Source: Ichthyophonus hoferi (Eukaryota; Opisthokonta; Ichthyosporea; Ichthyophonida; Ichthyophonidae). Taken from it: a stretch of DNA of 50,029 nucleotides. How positions within the stretch are numbered: position 1 is the first letter of the stretch; each line of letters starts with the position of its first letter. The stretch lies in assembly GCA_002751075.1 (NCBI GenBank), contig NAOQ01000018.1:292603-342631 (forward strand), in the 5' to 3' direction. The position numbers were made by a program, and so were the translations under genes. Of this stretch, positions 11,801-24,775 are shown in pieces. The notes under the pieces are model-generated. The model did no database searches. It worked only from the letters and a program-made list of their open reading frames with translations, and was not told where the DNA came from.

Positions 11801-14800
11801 AATGTGCTGCTTCCTCAAGTTATCCTTGGTTTGTTTGACCAGTTTATGGCTGTCACCACCGAGATGGATATTCCACAGGTAAGATAGGGTAGAGTGTAAT
11901 ATAGTATAGTAGTATGATACTCTGTTATTGCTTTGGAATTGTTACTGTATGTATTATAGTAATGTCAGTCACAGTATACTAAATATAGCATGACGTCACA
12001 CAGGAAAGAGCTGATTACTATGTTGGAATGATTTTGGACACCCTTCCTTGGGTAAATATCATGCCTCACCCACCAACCCGCCAACCATATCCTATGTTAA
12101 TATAAATGCTACCCAATCATTTATCAATATATAATATATTAAACATATATTACCCCACATATTTATTCCAAAATATTCTCTGCTTTCTGCTCCCCTTGTG
12201 ATAATCCTCCAATAAATCATAAGACAATTTAGTACCCAACCACATAATATATTACTATCCATTTATTATTTAAAACCATTTTCTCTCTCCCTGATAATCT
12301 ATCTTATATATTGTTCGCTCGACTGTGATTTTGAAAAGCTTGTGATGATTATTTTATTAGTCATGGTCTCTGAATGTAATTATATTCTGTAAAAGATAGA
12401 TGTGAAGATTAAATTTTTTTAAAAAAAATTGCTGAGTTATTTGGTTGGTTATATATATAATTATCTATCTATGTATCTGTCTACCTATCATTCCTCCTAT
12501 ATATCTATCTATCCATCTACCTGTCTCTCTATCTTTCATTCTACCTATCTATCTCACTATATTTATCTATTGCTCCAACTTAGTTTGTAGTTGTATGCAG
12601 ATATCCTCTACCATAATCATTTTTTTCTGTAGACCTTTTTCAACGTCCCACTATGTCAAACGATGCATTTTACCCTATCATATTCCCTACTACCTTCCTA
12701 TTTGGATGATGACATGTAATTGACTGATATCATTGGTAGGTGGGGCTAGAGTTGTCACAGACCAAGCCGTCAGAGCTAGACCAATTACTAGATCGCATAG
12801 GAAGCTATATGAATAACCGCAATAAGGACTACATACCCTGCCTTAGTGTATGGGTGGAGAACTCTGTCAATGCTCTGCCCCAGGAAGAGGTAGGCGTATA
12901 GTATAGTACTGTATAATACTTATGTTACTTTCTTTTCAGAGGTATATGACCTTACTGTGTGGTGGAGTATAGTATAGTACTGTATAATACTTATGTTACT
13001 TTCTTTTCAGAGGTATATTACCTTACTGTGTGGTGGAGTATAGTATAGTACTGTATAATACTTATATTGATTCCTTGTTTATGGTTATTTTTGTTATTGT
13101 TTGGTATGGGTAAGCTTTTAATTCCAATTGATTGGAGTACCTCTTGCATCTATGGGTGATTGGTGGGTCTGAATGAATTATACCTATAATCATGTAAATA
13201 TTATCTATCTTTTGTTCCTATTTTTATAATAAGGTGTGAAATTATTGGTAGACCTAAAAAGAATGGACGGTACATGCACCATAGGCGTGATAAATCATTT
13301 AAACGACAAGTGATTGGTTGCTTAATATTTTAAAATAGACTTGCTAAATGATGCAAGTGTCAAATGAAAGGATATTTTAATTTTAAATAATAAATCGATC
13401 AATGATGTTTAACATTAAAAATATTTTGCGATCAGAATCTGGATGCATTGTGGCAGATGATCAGGAATATGGAGAAGAAAGACTGGCAGGTAAGTTTTAA
13501 CCTGCCGTTTTAACTGGTGCCTGTTCTACTCTCTGATCTAAGGTTGTTCTAGAATAGTACTTACTTTCCCACTACTGTTTTATTCTACGGTGTAGTGGCC
13601 TTTTCTTCTGTTTTTATATCTGTATGTGTGCAGTGTACAGATAGATAGGTAGGTATGTATGTATGTATGAACAGATGGTGTAAAAGAAGAGGGTGACTTA
13701 GAAATTATGACAAGCTGTGTAACTGATAATTATCCAATGGCAACACAGGAGGATGCCATTATGAGACCGTATAAGGCCTTTGTTAGCGAACTATCTGCCG
13801 CTATGCAGGTGTGTATTGGTGTGATTTTATTTATATTCAATCTATCTAATTGGTTTACCTAGTTTAATGTTTTTTTTAATTCTTACATCTCCCTTTATTC
13901 TTTGTTCTCTGTCCCCCTCCTCTCGTATCATATTAAGTATCTCTCTACCTACTGGCATGTTAAAATTTAAATAATCTAAATCACTTTAACCACTTTTCTA
14001 TTTTGAACTAACGAAGGCCTGTTGAATGATGTAATACTAAATTTATTTTTAGGTATGATATGATTAGGCTGTGTTTAATCCTCTTTTAACTTATACAATC
14101 ATTATATTCCTTTGCGTCCTAGTCTTCTAATAACATAAGTGGCTATAATGAAAGTTGAATCTATAAATACTAACCTATCACCGACCCTTGCTAGCACACA
14201 CTGCCTGATATTAAAATTCCGGACCACAATCCTGGTAGCTCTGTCTATCCTCTTCCTCAGATCTTATTCCGTCTCTGGGATCCAGTGGACATCCCACAGG
14301 TTAGTGCATTAGTTTTTAGGTATACATATACCTATACCTATATATATATATATATTACTAAGTAAGTATAGACCTGCATTGTACTTTTTAACTGCAGTTC
14401 AACTTTGCTTTATATTTAATACCACAATATTGGTGGTGTGCATATATGCATATAAAGTAATCAGGTAATATCCGACCGTATGGTAATACGTATGACGTAT
14501 GAATACGTTGGTATGGGTAAGGTTGTTGCTATTTAGTGAGACCAACTTTTCCAATTGACTGTATGTTCAGGAAGCCTTATACTGGCCTGTATGGATCTCG
14601 CTGTATATCTACCTATCTATTATCTATATCTACCTTTGTCTATATAAATGATAGGTCTAGCCCACCCTCGCCCATCTCTCTATCCAATCATATTTCTATA
14701 ATTCCTAAAGCAAGCACTAAACGTCAATCCCATCTTATCCAATCAGACCGAGCCTTCCCTACCTGCCGCCGATCAAATTGAGCGCTATGTTATTGAAGAA

Positions 14801-17800
14801 CAGGTAACTGTGCATGACTTATATCATATCTTATTGGTGTAACTATGCAGCCATTCCTTCTTTTCTATTGACTTTCATGTTCTTTAGTCTCTTCTCTTTC
14901 TGTTGCATAAAGGCATTAAAATAAACCAATGACACAAGGATTGCTAACTACGTGTAACCTATGGACCAATTAACTTGCACTTAATACGTATATGCACCAG
15001 TCATATACATCTCTGCTAATATTGGTTCACATGGTACCACAGATTCCTATCAATCAGCCAATCAATTATATATATATGCATGTATAATGCTGTACCTTAA
15101 TCTGTGTTGTAGCCAAAGGTTTTCTTATTTGATGTATTATATTTCTTTATCTTCTTCATAACCCTAATCTAGCAGTATATATTTTATTATTTAAACTCTT
15201 ACTGGCCTATTTATTTTTTCAATAAAATTATAATTCCAGCTGCTAATTGGACATAAACTATTAAGTGTGTATGCAATTATAAATGTATGCAAACCCATAA
15301 TGGTTTTTTTTATATATATGTATGTATGTATTTATGTGTGTATGTGTGCAAGGTTGAATAATAGACAAAACACTGGAGTAGTAATACTAATATGCCCAAA
15401 TTTGTTTATTTTAAATTTACTTTAATTATTGAGATTTCAGTAAACGTTTTTCTTTTTAACATATGTTGTACTATAGAAATCTAAATAAGGAATTACCTTA
15501 CTTATTTAAGCATTTTATTGGCTAATCTATCTCTTACCAACCTATTATGGGTATATAGTCAATAATTTCGCCCTAACCAATGAAAAATTACGTTATCAGA
15601 TCCGTGGCCTATTGGTGTTCCACGAACCGAATCGTAAGGACTGTCTCAAGTACCTGCTCTCGATTGAGCACTCCAATCGATTTCCCATTGAGTATATGAT
15701 CATCGAAGTACGTCTATGTTATTATCTTGTAGTATATTATGTTTTATAATATGGTATAGCATTTTGTTTATAGTATAGTTTGGTATATGATATTTTATTA
15801 CATTACATTATATTATATTATATTGTAGTATGCTGTGTTGTATTGTTTTTTCTTATTTGTTTTTCTTATCTTTTTCTTTCTGTAATAGGTTGGATATCAT
15901 TCACAAACATTTTCCAGGAAATTTCACTAAGAAGGAATGTCTTTTCTCTATAATAAAGAACGAAAAAAATATTAACAATAAATAGAAGAAAAAATACATA
16001 TACAATGAACGCTTTGGTTCCAACAATATAATACCATATCACAGCAATGCAATAACGACAGTATGATTGGCTAATTTTCAGGCGTGAAAGATGTGTTTCT
16101 TAGCAGCATGTCTATACTAACATACACACTGTAGGTTATCCTAGGTGAACTGTTCCACCTTCCTGCACCTCAATTTCGTCTCATCTACTATGGAGTTATG
16201 CTATTAGAACTTTCCAAGCTGCCTGATTCAGGCTTTGCCAACATTGTAAGTACCCCCTAGCCTACCCCTTCCCTCTCTCTCTCCCTCGTATTACCTTACA
16301 TTACCTTGTATCTCTAATGCCCTCTAAGGATATTAGTAGTAGATCATGACGTAAATAAGGGCCTATCCTAATCCTATCTCTATCCTTTTCCTACCCTATT
16401 TTATCCTATCCTACCTTATCCTATTCTACCCTATCCTTTTCTATTCTAAAGCCATTTACATTATTAGATTCTGAACACTAACCTACCACCCCGCCCTATA
16501 GTTAGCAATGGCAGTTGAAATGCTCTTTGATAGGATAGAAACCATGGATGTGGAATGTGTCCAGCGGTTAAGTAATTGGTTCGCGTGGCACCTTAGTAAT
16601 AATGACTTCAAATGGAACTGGGCTGATTGGTGGGTGATCACTCTTGGTTTATGGCATTGTTATATCTCTTGAGCCTTTAATTTTTTATTTTCTGCTTCTA
16701 TTTGGTTATTTCCTTTGCTTTTTTGCTGTAGTGTATATATAGACGTACGTTATAATAGTAAAACACACTAACTATAACATACATATAGGTCGGATGTATT
16801 GCAGGTGCCTGAGGAAGACCCTAGGGTCTTATTCGTAAAAGAGTCGCTGGCCAAGTGTGTTAGGTTGGTATCTCCAGTGTTATTATGATTACTATTATCA
16901 CTATGTATGTATGCATGTATTATGTCTATCTACCTATACATGTCTTTATCAGTCTCCTCTGTTCCTCTCTATCCATCCCTATATACCTTTGTATCTCCCT
17001 ATATATCTTTGTATACCCTATATATCTTTGTATACCCTATGTATCCTATATGCCTGATATATCTTGTATACACCCCTATACCTACACCTATATACCTCTC
17101 TAACCCTTTCCTTCCGTCTCTCCCTATCTCCCTATAGAATGTCGTATCACGATCGAGTCAAGCGAACCTTAACCGAGGAAATGCAGGCGATGATGCCGCC
17201 GGAGATCAAGCCATGCTTCAAATATGACCCCTCTACAGGTATACCTCTATCTCAATAGCCGTCTATATACCTACTGTTTACTTGTTGCGTTGTTCTTCTT
17301 TTTTCTCTTTATATAAGCCCGTTATTTTAATCACCAGTTATATTACCTCTTTATAGTCATATTGTATGATCTTCAGCCAATTAAAATGATGTGTATTATT
17401 TACCCTCTCCTCTCACTACCTTTTTGCCTGCTTTAATATTCCTATATACCTTCCAACCATATTCTCTGTAGAGCCATAGTTGCTTCATATTTCCTATAGG
17501 TTATCAATAGTAAAACGGGTGAAAGAGTATCATTTCTATGATAGAGATACTTGGTATGAAGTAGAGACATGCATAGTCATGATATAGAGGTAGTTGACAG
17601 TTGATGGAGGGGAGAGGGGAAAGAGAAACTGTAATGTAATTGGATGGGAATCATAGGCCATGAATTTGTAGACCTGGCAAAGGAGGTGGTTGATGCCATC
17701 CGCCACAAGGTTCCTGGAGATACTATATTATCACTGTTAGATAAGGTGAGTGTATGTGTATGTATATATATATGTATTTATGTATGTATGCATGTATATA

Positions 17801-20800
17801 TGTACATATGTATCCATGTATATATGTATGTATGTATGTAAGTGATATGTGGATGAATCTAGATCTGTAAGCATGTCTTCAACCTCCCCTCCTCCTAATA
17901 TCTATCTCCACATGCAGTTAGACACAGCCAATAGTGACGCCATGCAAGATGACGATCAGCTATTAGCCACTAAGGTGACTCTCTTTGTTCAGTGCCTACT
18001 TTATGCCTCGTCGAAATCTTACAGTCACGTGATCTCTGCCATTGAAAGGTAAAGGAAGGAGCAGTTATTGTGCTAGATGGTTGGGGTGAAATTAAGAATA
18101 TTTGTCTCACTTGTATACTATGCTATAATACAATAGAGATGCAATGTATTGAAGACTCCATATTGGTAATAATTTTGTACTATTATGTATGTTATTCTAG
18201 GTCTGTAATTGGCTCTCTTTAAACTTTAATTATTTGGGTTTATTTATTTTCTTGAAGGTTTTTTGCTTTTTTTGGATGGAAGAAATTGTAATTAAATATT
18301 AAAGCCGGAAGATGATTGGTAATTTATATTGGATGATGTCATGGCACCAGTGATGAATTAGGGTAGAGGCAGGGTTGGTGATCCATACCAGATATATACT
18401 ATCACACTATCATGCAATATAAATACCATCATATTGCTTTATATTAATGTGATTCTCTTGGATATCCTATCACATCTCCTATTACTACACTTTAGTCTTA
18501 TCCTGTTGTCTTATAAATGATATAATCATTGATCTGTATGAAATTGTAATACCATAACGCTTTGCTATTGATCCTTATAGTCCAATGGCCATAATAAGTC
18601 GAGGTTACTTATGATTCGTTCCAAATCATTCAGATATGTCAAGAGTCTACAGACATTGGCTAATACACCTGAAGGCCGTTTCCAAGTAAGATATAATTGG
18701 ATATAATGTATATGCTGGTTTACCTCCCTCAATCATGATTTGGTATACTTTTAGAGATCTATGATGGTTGTTAATTGAAATCTAATCTATAAGGGACCAA
18801 GGATAGAGGCTCATTTAATTAATGTGTAAAATTTCTTAAGATGATTATTTCTTCTGCTGGTTATATTTTAATTTTATTACTGAAGAATAATTGACGACGA
18901 TTTTTATGTTAATTCCTACATCTGCTCTTATTGGCCCATTCTTTTAATCGTCTCTGGGGCCATTTTTTAAAAGGGTATCTCACATATTTAGGTTATATAA
19001 TTTTATAATGATAAAATTATAAGAGCTCAATGTATTAAAATATAGATTTTATATACAGATAAACTAGGGTCCATTCTGCTGTAGTTAGTTTGGCTGTATA
19101 AAATATATGTAATGTGATTTTTTATATTTTGGAATTACTATACAAGTTAATTGGTTATCTTGTATACAGACTATACCAAGAGTATGTATGTTTTTAATAG
19201 TAATGTTTTTTTTTTGTTTTTTTTTTTGTGTTGAACATTTACTAGAGAAGAGAGTGAAAGAGAAAATAGAGTGCAAGCACATGTGAAATACATAATAGCA
19301 GTAATAATAGTATACCTTGGTTGGGACCTAAATTATATAATGACTCCTATTTTCTTAATGACTTACACGTACATATATATGAACATGGGTTTATTTACTT
19401 TTAAATGTGCTGTATTTCTTACTTACCTTTTTATCCCCCTCTCTTCCTCTCTTGCTCTCACTCTTTCACCGACCAGGTAGTACACAGTGTATTTGAATAC
19501 TGGGCCACCAACCACCAAATGACCATTATTCTAATGGACAAACTTATGACTTATAGAGTGGTTGATCATCAAGCTATTATTCATTGTCTCTTCCACGAAG
19601 ACTTCGTTCATTTCTTTGTCAGGTACTATTTACCATTGACTAGTCTTTGTATTGTGAATGTGCGATTAGGAAAGGATGGATAGGTTAGGGTGATTGTTCT
19701 AGGAATGTGTTGGTGATTAATAGTGTTAATAGTGTTTACTATATCATTTACAATATAACATATGTAAAACTATAATAACAAGCAATAAAAAGAACTCACT
19801 TTACATACTTTACACTGTAGTGCAAAAGGTGATACTACTGTATTCTACTATCATACTATCATAGTACTAATACCATCTATCTATACAGAGACTATGTCTG
19901 GGAAGTACTCTGCAACACACTGAATAAAATGATTGAGAGAACGGGTCAAATGAAGTTAACCCTTGCGAAAGAAGAAGTTGCGTTCAAGGAGCTATCTGAG
20001 AATATGGATAATAGGGTAGGTTGGTATAGGAATGTGGCCTGTATTCCTTGTTTTACGTCATATATAGACAGATAAATAGACCTGTTTATTATGTGTATTA
20101 CTTATGACTTATATTACATTCTTTAAAAAGACTAGATTTAGACTTATCTCGCAAAAACAAAGTGTGACTTGAATTCATATTTGTACGTGATGTTTTATTA
20201 TATTTATTATAAGATATAGATCCTTATCATAATTACTGACATTCTATCAAAACTGAAAATGAAAATGAAAATGAAAATGAAAAATAATAAAAGGAAGCTG
20301 CTCACCTAATAGTCTCTTACGGCTTTGGAGGCAACGACTTTCAACATCTTTACTTATATTTCTTTATGGAAAGAATCTGAACAACAAAAGGTAGCACTAA
20401 CATATATATATATACTTGTGTAGATGGAAGAGGATGAGCATGCCCTTGTGGCCAAAGAGCATCGCCTTGAGCAACTCAGAGGAACGATGGATATAGTAGT
20501 CACCGAACAGAAAGAGGCATTTTTAATAGTGTTCCAGGTATGTGTGAATGCTAAATGCTACGGTTGCTGTTTGTTATTGGTTTGTTATTGGTGTGAGTGA
20601 TATGTAACTGGCACTTCCGTCATATTAGTGTGTAGTTTTATGTTTATTTATTTTTATATGTATGTATGCATGTATGTTTGTATGTAGTTATGTAGAGTAA
20701 TAGTAAAATAGTACGATAGTATGTTAACATAACAATATAATGGCATAATCAAATGTATGTATATATGTATGTATGTCGATACTAGATATAGCAACATAGT

Positions 20801-21536
20801 CACCATTATATTTTGCATTCTACAAGTAAACCTAAAACATTACTAAATACAATAGACAACACCGTATTCTTTTACTTTTTTTCCTCCATTTTATTCTTAC
20901 CAATCACTGTATTATTCTTTCAATGATATTCTTCATCTCTATTCCTCTCTCTATTTTATTCTGTTGCTAGACCGTTTTTTACTTTAATACTAACACATGA
21001 TTGGTGTGTTGTGCAGCGCTTTGTGGTATTATTAACCGATGCAGTCCAACGCTGTGAACAAGATAGGACAGACCCCACTACTGATGCTTGGTTTAGGGTC
21101 ACTATAAATCGGATGAAACATATTGGTCGTCAAGTAAGTTATTTTGTTGTTTCCTGCTATTAATTACTATTCTACTTCATTCTCTAGTTATCTTTTTTTT
21201 ATTTAATCATCTTTCTCGTTATTTCTCTGCTAACTACAGGTACAATCAGTTCAGTCATGCTGTATCATACATACTCGGAATGGATAGATATACGTACATA
21301 CTATTTTATTTATTTTGGTACTGTTTCTACTATTTTTATTCCCTCAAGAGTAACTAAAGCAAGTTATAAGAATGAAGTCAATATTAAATAATACTAAGAC
21401 CTGTCTCTGGTTTCACCCACAGTACCACAAGGAGATTGCTCCCTTCATTGTAACCATGGAGTCCCTTGTGTTTAACTCGGAAACACCTAAAGAGATAATT
21501 GCAGTCTTTAAGGAATTCCGTTGCATCCACAAATAG
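8824..21536 (+). CDS. NCBP1: Nuclear cap-binding protein subunit 1, CBP80 (25 exons)
   Basis: NCBP1 is the MIF4G-repeat large subunit of the nuclear cap-binding complex; with NCBP2 it binds the m7G cap and links it to splicing, export and decay. Exons: 8824-8905, 9599-9663, 10282-10382, 10666-10747, 10995-11072, 11771-11878, 12004-12051, 12740-12889, 13436-13489, 13749-13808, 14195-14299, 14747-14803, 15600-15707, 16135-16245, 16502-16629, 16789-16863, 17138-17238, 17657-17745, 17918-18048, 18634-18685, 19477-19622, 19889-20015, 20424-20537, 21017-21133, 21423-21536. All are GT-AG and in phase, giving about 800 aa (human 790). Landmarks: IESNLEILGEVLEKEF (human LESNLEGLAGVLEA) and STLVGLMNAKNYDFG open the first MIF4G domain; SVYPLPQILFRLWD, GELFHLPAPQFRLIYYGV and SNWFAWHLSNNDFKWNWADW mark the middle domain; VFEYWATNHQMTIILMDKL marks the third. 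An RRKR patch at residues 4-7 may be the nuclear signal, but the long bipartite vertebrate signal is not evident. Confidence 0.97.
9879..9922. repeat. GA-rich microsatellite
   Basis: Purine-only (GA)n with interspersed A runs, in NCBP1 intron 2. Confidence 0.8.
12461..12570. repeat. Imperfect CTAT tetranucleotide tract
   Basis: Repeated TATC units with point variants in NCBP1 intron 7. The open frame across it comes from the repeat and is not a gene. Confidence 0.7.
12896..13070 (+). repeat. 71-bp tandem repeat with splice-like core
   Basis: About 2.5 nearly identical copies with a 71-base period (starts at 12896, 12967 and 13038), beginning six bases after the donor of NCBP1 intron 8. Both full copies carry a strong acceptor-like stretch TTCTTTTCAG followed at once by AGGTATAT, a donor-like sequence. 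Copies differ at about one position, which implies recent duplication. Confidence 0.85.
16355..16450. repeat. TATCC-type pentanucleotide tract
   Basis: About 95 bases of TATCC/TACCC/TTTCC variants in NCBP1 intron 14, ending about 50 bases before the acceptor of exon 15. It is pyrimidine-rich and could also help acceptor recognition. Confidence 0.7.
16965..17060. repeat. Degenerate TATACCC/TATCTTTG repeat
   Basis: Near-repeats of the unit TATATCTTTGTATACCC in NCBP1 intron 16. The three overlapping open frames across it arise from the repeat. Confidence 0.6.
17750..17842. repeat. TATG microsatellite
   Basis: (TATG)n with TATA interruptions directly after the donor of NCBP1 exon 18. Confidence 0.8.
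20254..20284. repeat. TGAAAA hexanucleotide repeat
   Basis: About five clean TGAAAA units in NCBP1 intron 22. Confidence 0.85.
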
Positions 21537-24366
21537 ACAGGATAGGGCTTACTCCTTTCATACCTTTTATAAAGAGAACCGTGTTCGTTTTTATATTCAT
21601 TGTTCTTTTTTACATTACCATGAATTGTGATACTTTCTAGTGTATTGGAACTAGTAGTTGAAGGGGCTGCCTTATTGTTTTCTATAACATAGCTGATTTT
21701 CCACAGCTTATTGGAGGGAAGGTATGGTTTCTCGGGTATTTAATTTATATATATATTAGAATGGGTTTGCAATGTTTTAATGGTAAACGATTATTGGACC
21801 CTACTGCACGATAAACAACCAGTATGGCTTCTAGAGAAAAGGTTGCATTATGTAGTACCCATGTAGTGTATACTGGGCTAACAAAGTAATTAAACATAGA
21901 TACACTTTTTATATATACTCACCCTCTCTCATTTCTGTTTTATTTATTTTCTATACTTAAGCAAGCTTAGAATGCTCGTCAATTCTTGTTTCCGATCTTT
22001 GGGTATTATACTATCCTAAGTTGCCACACATAAGGTTGTAGATTACAATGCAGTATTGTTTTCATAACAATGAATGATTTAGAACCCCATTATGTTTTGA
22101 GCCTAGCCTAAACATAATATCATGGAGGCGTTAAGAGGTGGATAACCACCACCGGATCATGACCTGGTGCATTCTCTTATACTGGATAGTCAATTTTAGC
22201 CCGTGTAGTAATTATCCCATCTACCTACGTTCAGCGTGAAGCCGATTATTGTAAGCAGGGACTCTAAGATAAGCATTGCATAGCATTTATTCTGTACTAC
22301 TACAAAATCAAAGAGTCCCCAATCTGTCTCAGACAGGCTTTTTATATTTTCTAAATAGAGCATTTAATATATATATATTACTTCAGAACCCAGGAATGAT
22401 TAATTAATTAAAAGTTTATTACTCTAGTTATTTTTCCTATACTGTAGATGCAGTTATATTTGACTGATTTTCAGTCGGCCAAGAATCACTAGAATGACGA
22501 CATACTTACTGGCCTTTAAATTTTACCGAGTCTTCTTTAACTACGTTTTTCATTATCCTATTATATTATTATATATATATTCAAATTCCTTGGACTAGCT
22601 GGAACAGTATGTGCTATCATTTCTGCTGGTCATACTACTTAGTTTTTCACATGACTATATGTTTGTATCTAAGAAATATGGTTCTAGATAGAAAATTGAA
22701 AATATATCTGTTAAAGTGGTTAATCTGGTTATGTATGATTTATTTTGTAAAGAATTTCTAAAACAAAATCATGGATAGAGGTCAGATTGGTTTATTTTTA
22801 TTACTGTAATATGAATAAGATGATTAAACCAAAAACATCGTGTTTGGATATCCGCTAGTGTGCTGTTATAAAACCTAATCTACAATATTGAGTTAACATA
22901 AGCAATCGGCATAATTCAAAACAATAAAAATTTGAAATGTGTCTAAACTGCAATTCTTCGTTTAATTCCTTCCCTAAGAAACTCCTGTGTGGTTTGTTCA
23001 TGTTCATCACTATGTTTTTTACTCTTGCATTTTCATGGCACATGCACAAATATTCAATCTATATTCTTTCTATATCAAGTCGGCTGAATAGTCTAACCTA
23101 CATTTATAGTAGAATAACTAAAAAATAATTTGACCCTAGTAGTGAGAATTCGGAGACTTCTTTAATTTCAACAAAGTCAAATATGATGGTAACAATTAAC
23201 TGCTTTAATCCATGTAAGACAGCGGGAAATGGCAGTAAGATGAAAGCCTCAATCAAATCAACATGAAATAAAAGACTTCGTTAACCCAGCTGCCAGCTGT
23301 AGTGTACAACGTGCCCTCTATCCAGGAGGTAGTAGAACAAGTCTATAACAGACCCATAGAAAATATTTACTTGATCATTTATTATTTCTAAACAATACTT
23401 AATAGTTTTCAATAGTCTAATATCTTTTGACTTTATTTTTCCAGTTAGGAGTGTGAACGGTGGTGCAGGGCATATATGGCTTAGTAAATTGTCATTGAAA
23501 TTCATTCCAAAACAGTAAGTAAATAACAAAAAAAAAAAAAAAAAAATTGTGACACACCGTAAGGTGAGAGTATCTCCTGAACAACACCAGTATTAATTAA
23601 CCAATGCTTATATACACCAATAGGACCATTCCTATCACACGATATAACTCTTCTACTATTTTATCTCCCATATGACTAATCCAATCGATAACAGCCTTTT
23701 ATAACCTGCTTCATAAAATTCTTAATGTATCTTTGGGCTGCAAAAGAAAAATTAGTCTCGACAACCACACAGTATTGAAGGTCAAATCCTTTGTGCACGC
23801 AAAACCCTGCTGCATTGAAAACAAGATATAGGATATTAAGTAGGTATAATTGGATACTGTGCCATCTTGCTGCCAATATTTCCTATATAATGCAGTTGAT
23901 TGTGAGTACGTATTTTGCATTGCGTTATTGTTGGCGCATTTGACATATCCATGGAATTGGTTTTTAGGTTGTGTATGCTAATATTTATTTAACACAAAAT
24001 TATTATTATAGCTAATAAATTATATACCTTTGTTCTCTTATCCGATCTTCCTGTGCATTTTAAGTTGTAAATAATAAGTTGCATATGGTCATATGGGAAG
24101 ACCAAATACCACAAGGAATTAGTTAAAATGACAATTATACGTGAGGACAAAATAGTTTTCAAGTATCGCGGTTAAGATCCGACAATTCTAGTAGGTCTCT
24201 GTGTATCCGTGAGTTGCATCGGCCAATAGTAATCTTTATGCATAGCCCCATTGATAATACATTGAATATTGTACCAACAATGTAGTATGGTGTGACCTCA
24301 TTGGCTATCCTAGGTGAAGCATCAATATAATCAGCCTAGTGTGATTCAAAAAGCCTGGCTATAACC
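21537..24366. other. Intergenic region between NCBP1 and the cathepsin gene
   Basis: No gene is supported here. Possible NCBP1 poly(A) signals are ATTAAA at 21889-21894 and weaker sites beyond. Several open frames of 60-90 codons lie at 22855-23920, but none has a recognisable domain or exon-like boundaries. A 19-base A run lies at 23528-23546 and could be the tail of an old retroposed fragment or simple slippage. Confidence 0.5.
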
Positions 24367-24374
24367 TATATAAG
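24367..24374 (+). promoter_or_regulatory. TATA box of the cathepsin gene
   Basis: TATATAAG lies about 400 bases before the cathepsin ATG and about 30 bases before a TCAACT initiator-like sequence at about 24400. This would give a 5' UTR of about 375 bases. None of the other genes here shows such a clear TATA box. The start site is inferred from motif spacing only. Confidence 0.5.
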
Positions 24375-24775
24375 CTCTTCCGCCTGGTATAATCAACTCT
24401 TGGACGTAAATATAGTTAGACAATGCTTTGACTATGCTTAAGGTGTTGATTTGTGTGAGAGTATTATGCGAGAATATAACCTCATTTTCCAGGGCCAAAA
24501 ACTTGTGTAAGCCAATGATCTAATTCTCAAATGCCTTTGTAAAACTCGATTCTAATGTAAGCGAGTACACATCATATCTTGTACATGGATGATTGTATTC
24601 CGATAGTTTAGTGGTGGATATATTTAGAAACGCCTCACAAAACAATACGGAACCAATAAGCCAATAGAATATTGAGAATAAACATATCCAGGGTTACATC
24701 CTGCATTTTGAACTTGAGTCACTTCGAATTCGTCTATTTGTATTATCTATCTCCTAGCCTTCAGTGTAGTTGAAT

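Noticed and set aside
12896-13070. CRISPR-like direct repeats.
   Set aside because: It is a simple intronic tandem duplication with no unique spacers, in a eukaryotic genome.
16857-17137. Overlapping Tyr/Leu/Ile-rich open frames.
   Set aside because: They come from the TATACC-type repeat in NCBP1 intron 16.
23281-23546. Possible retroposed gene copy ending in a 19-base A run.
   Set aside because: No parent gene frame or target-site duplication could be recognised.
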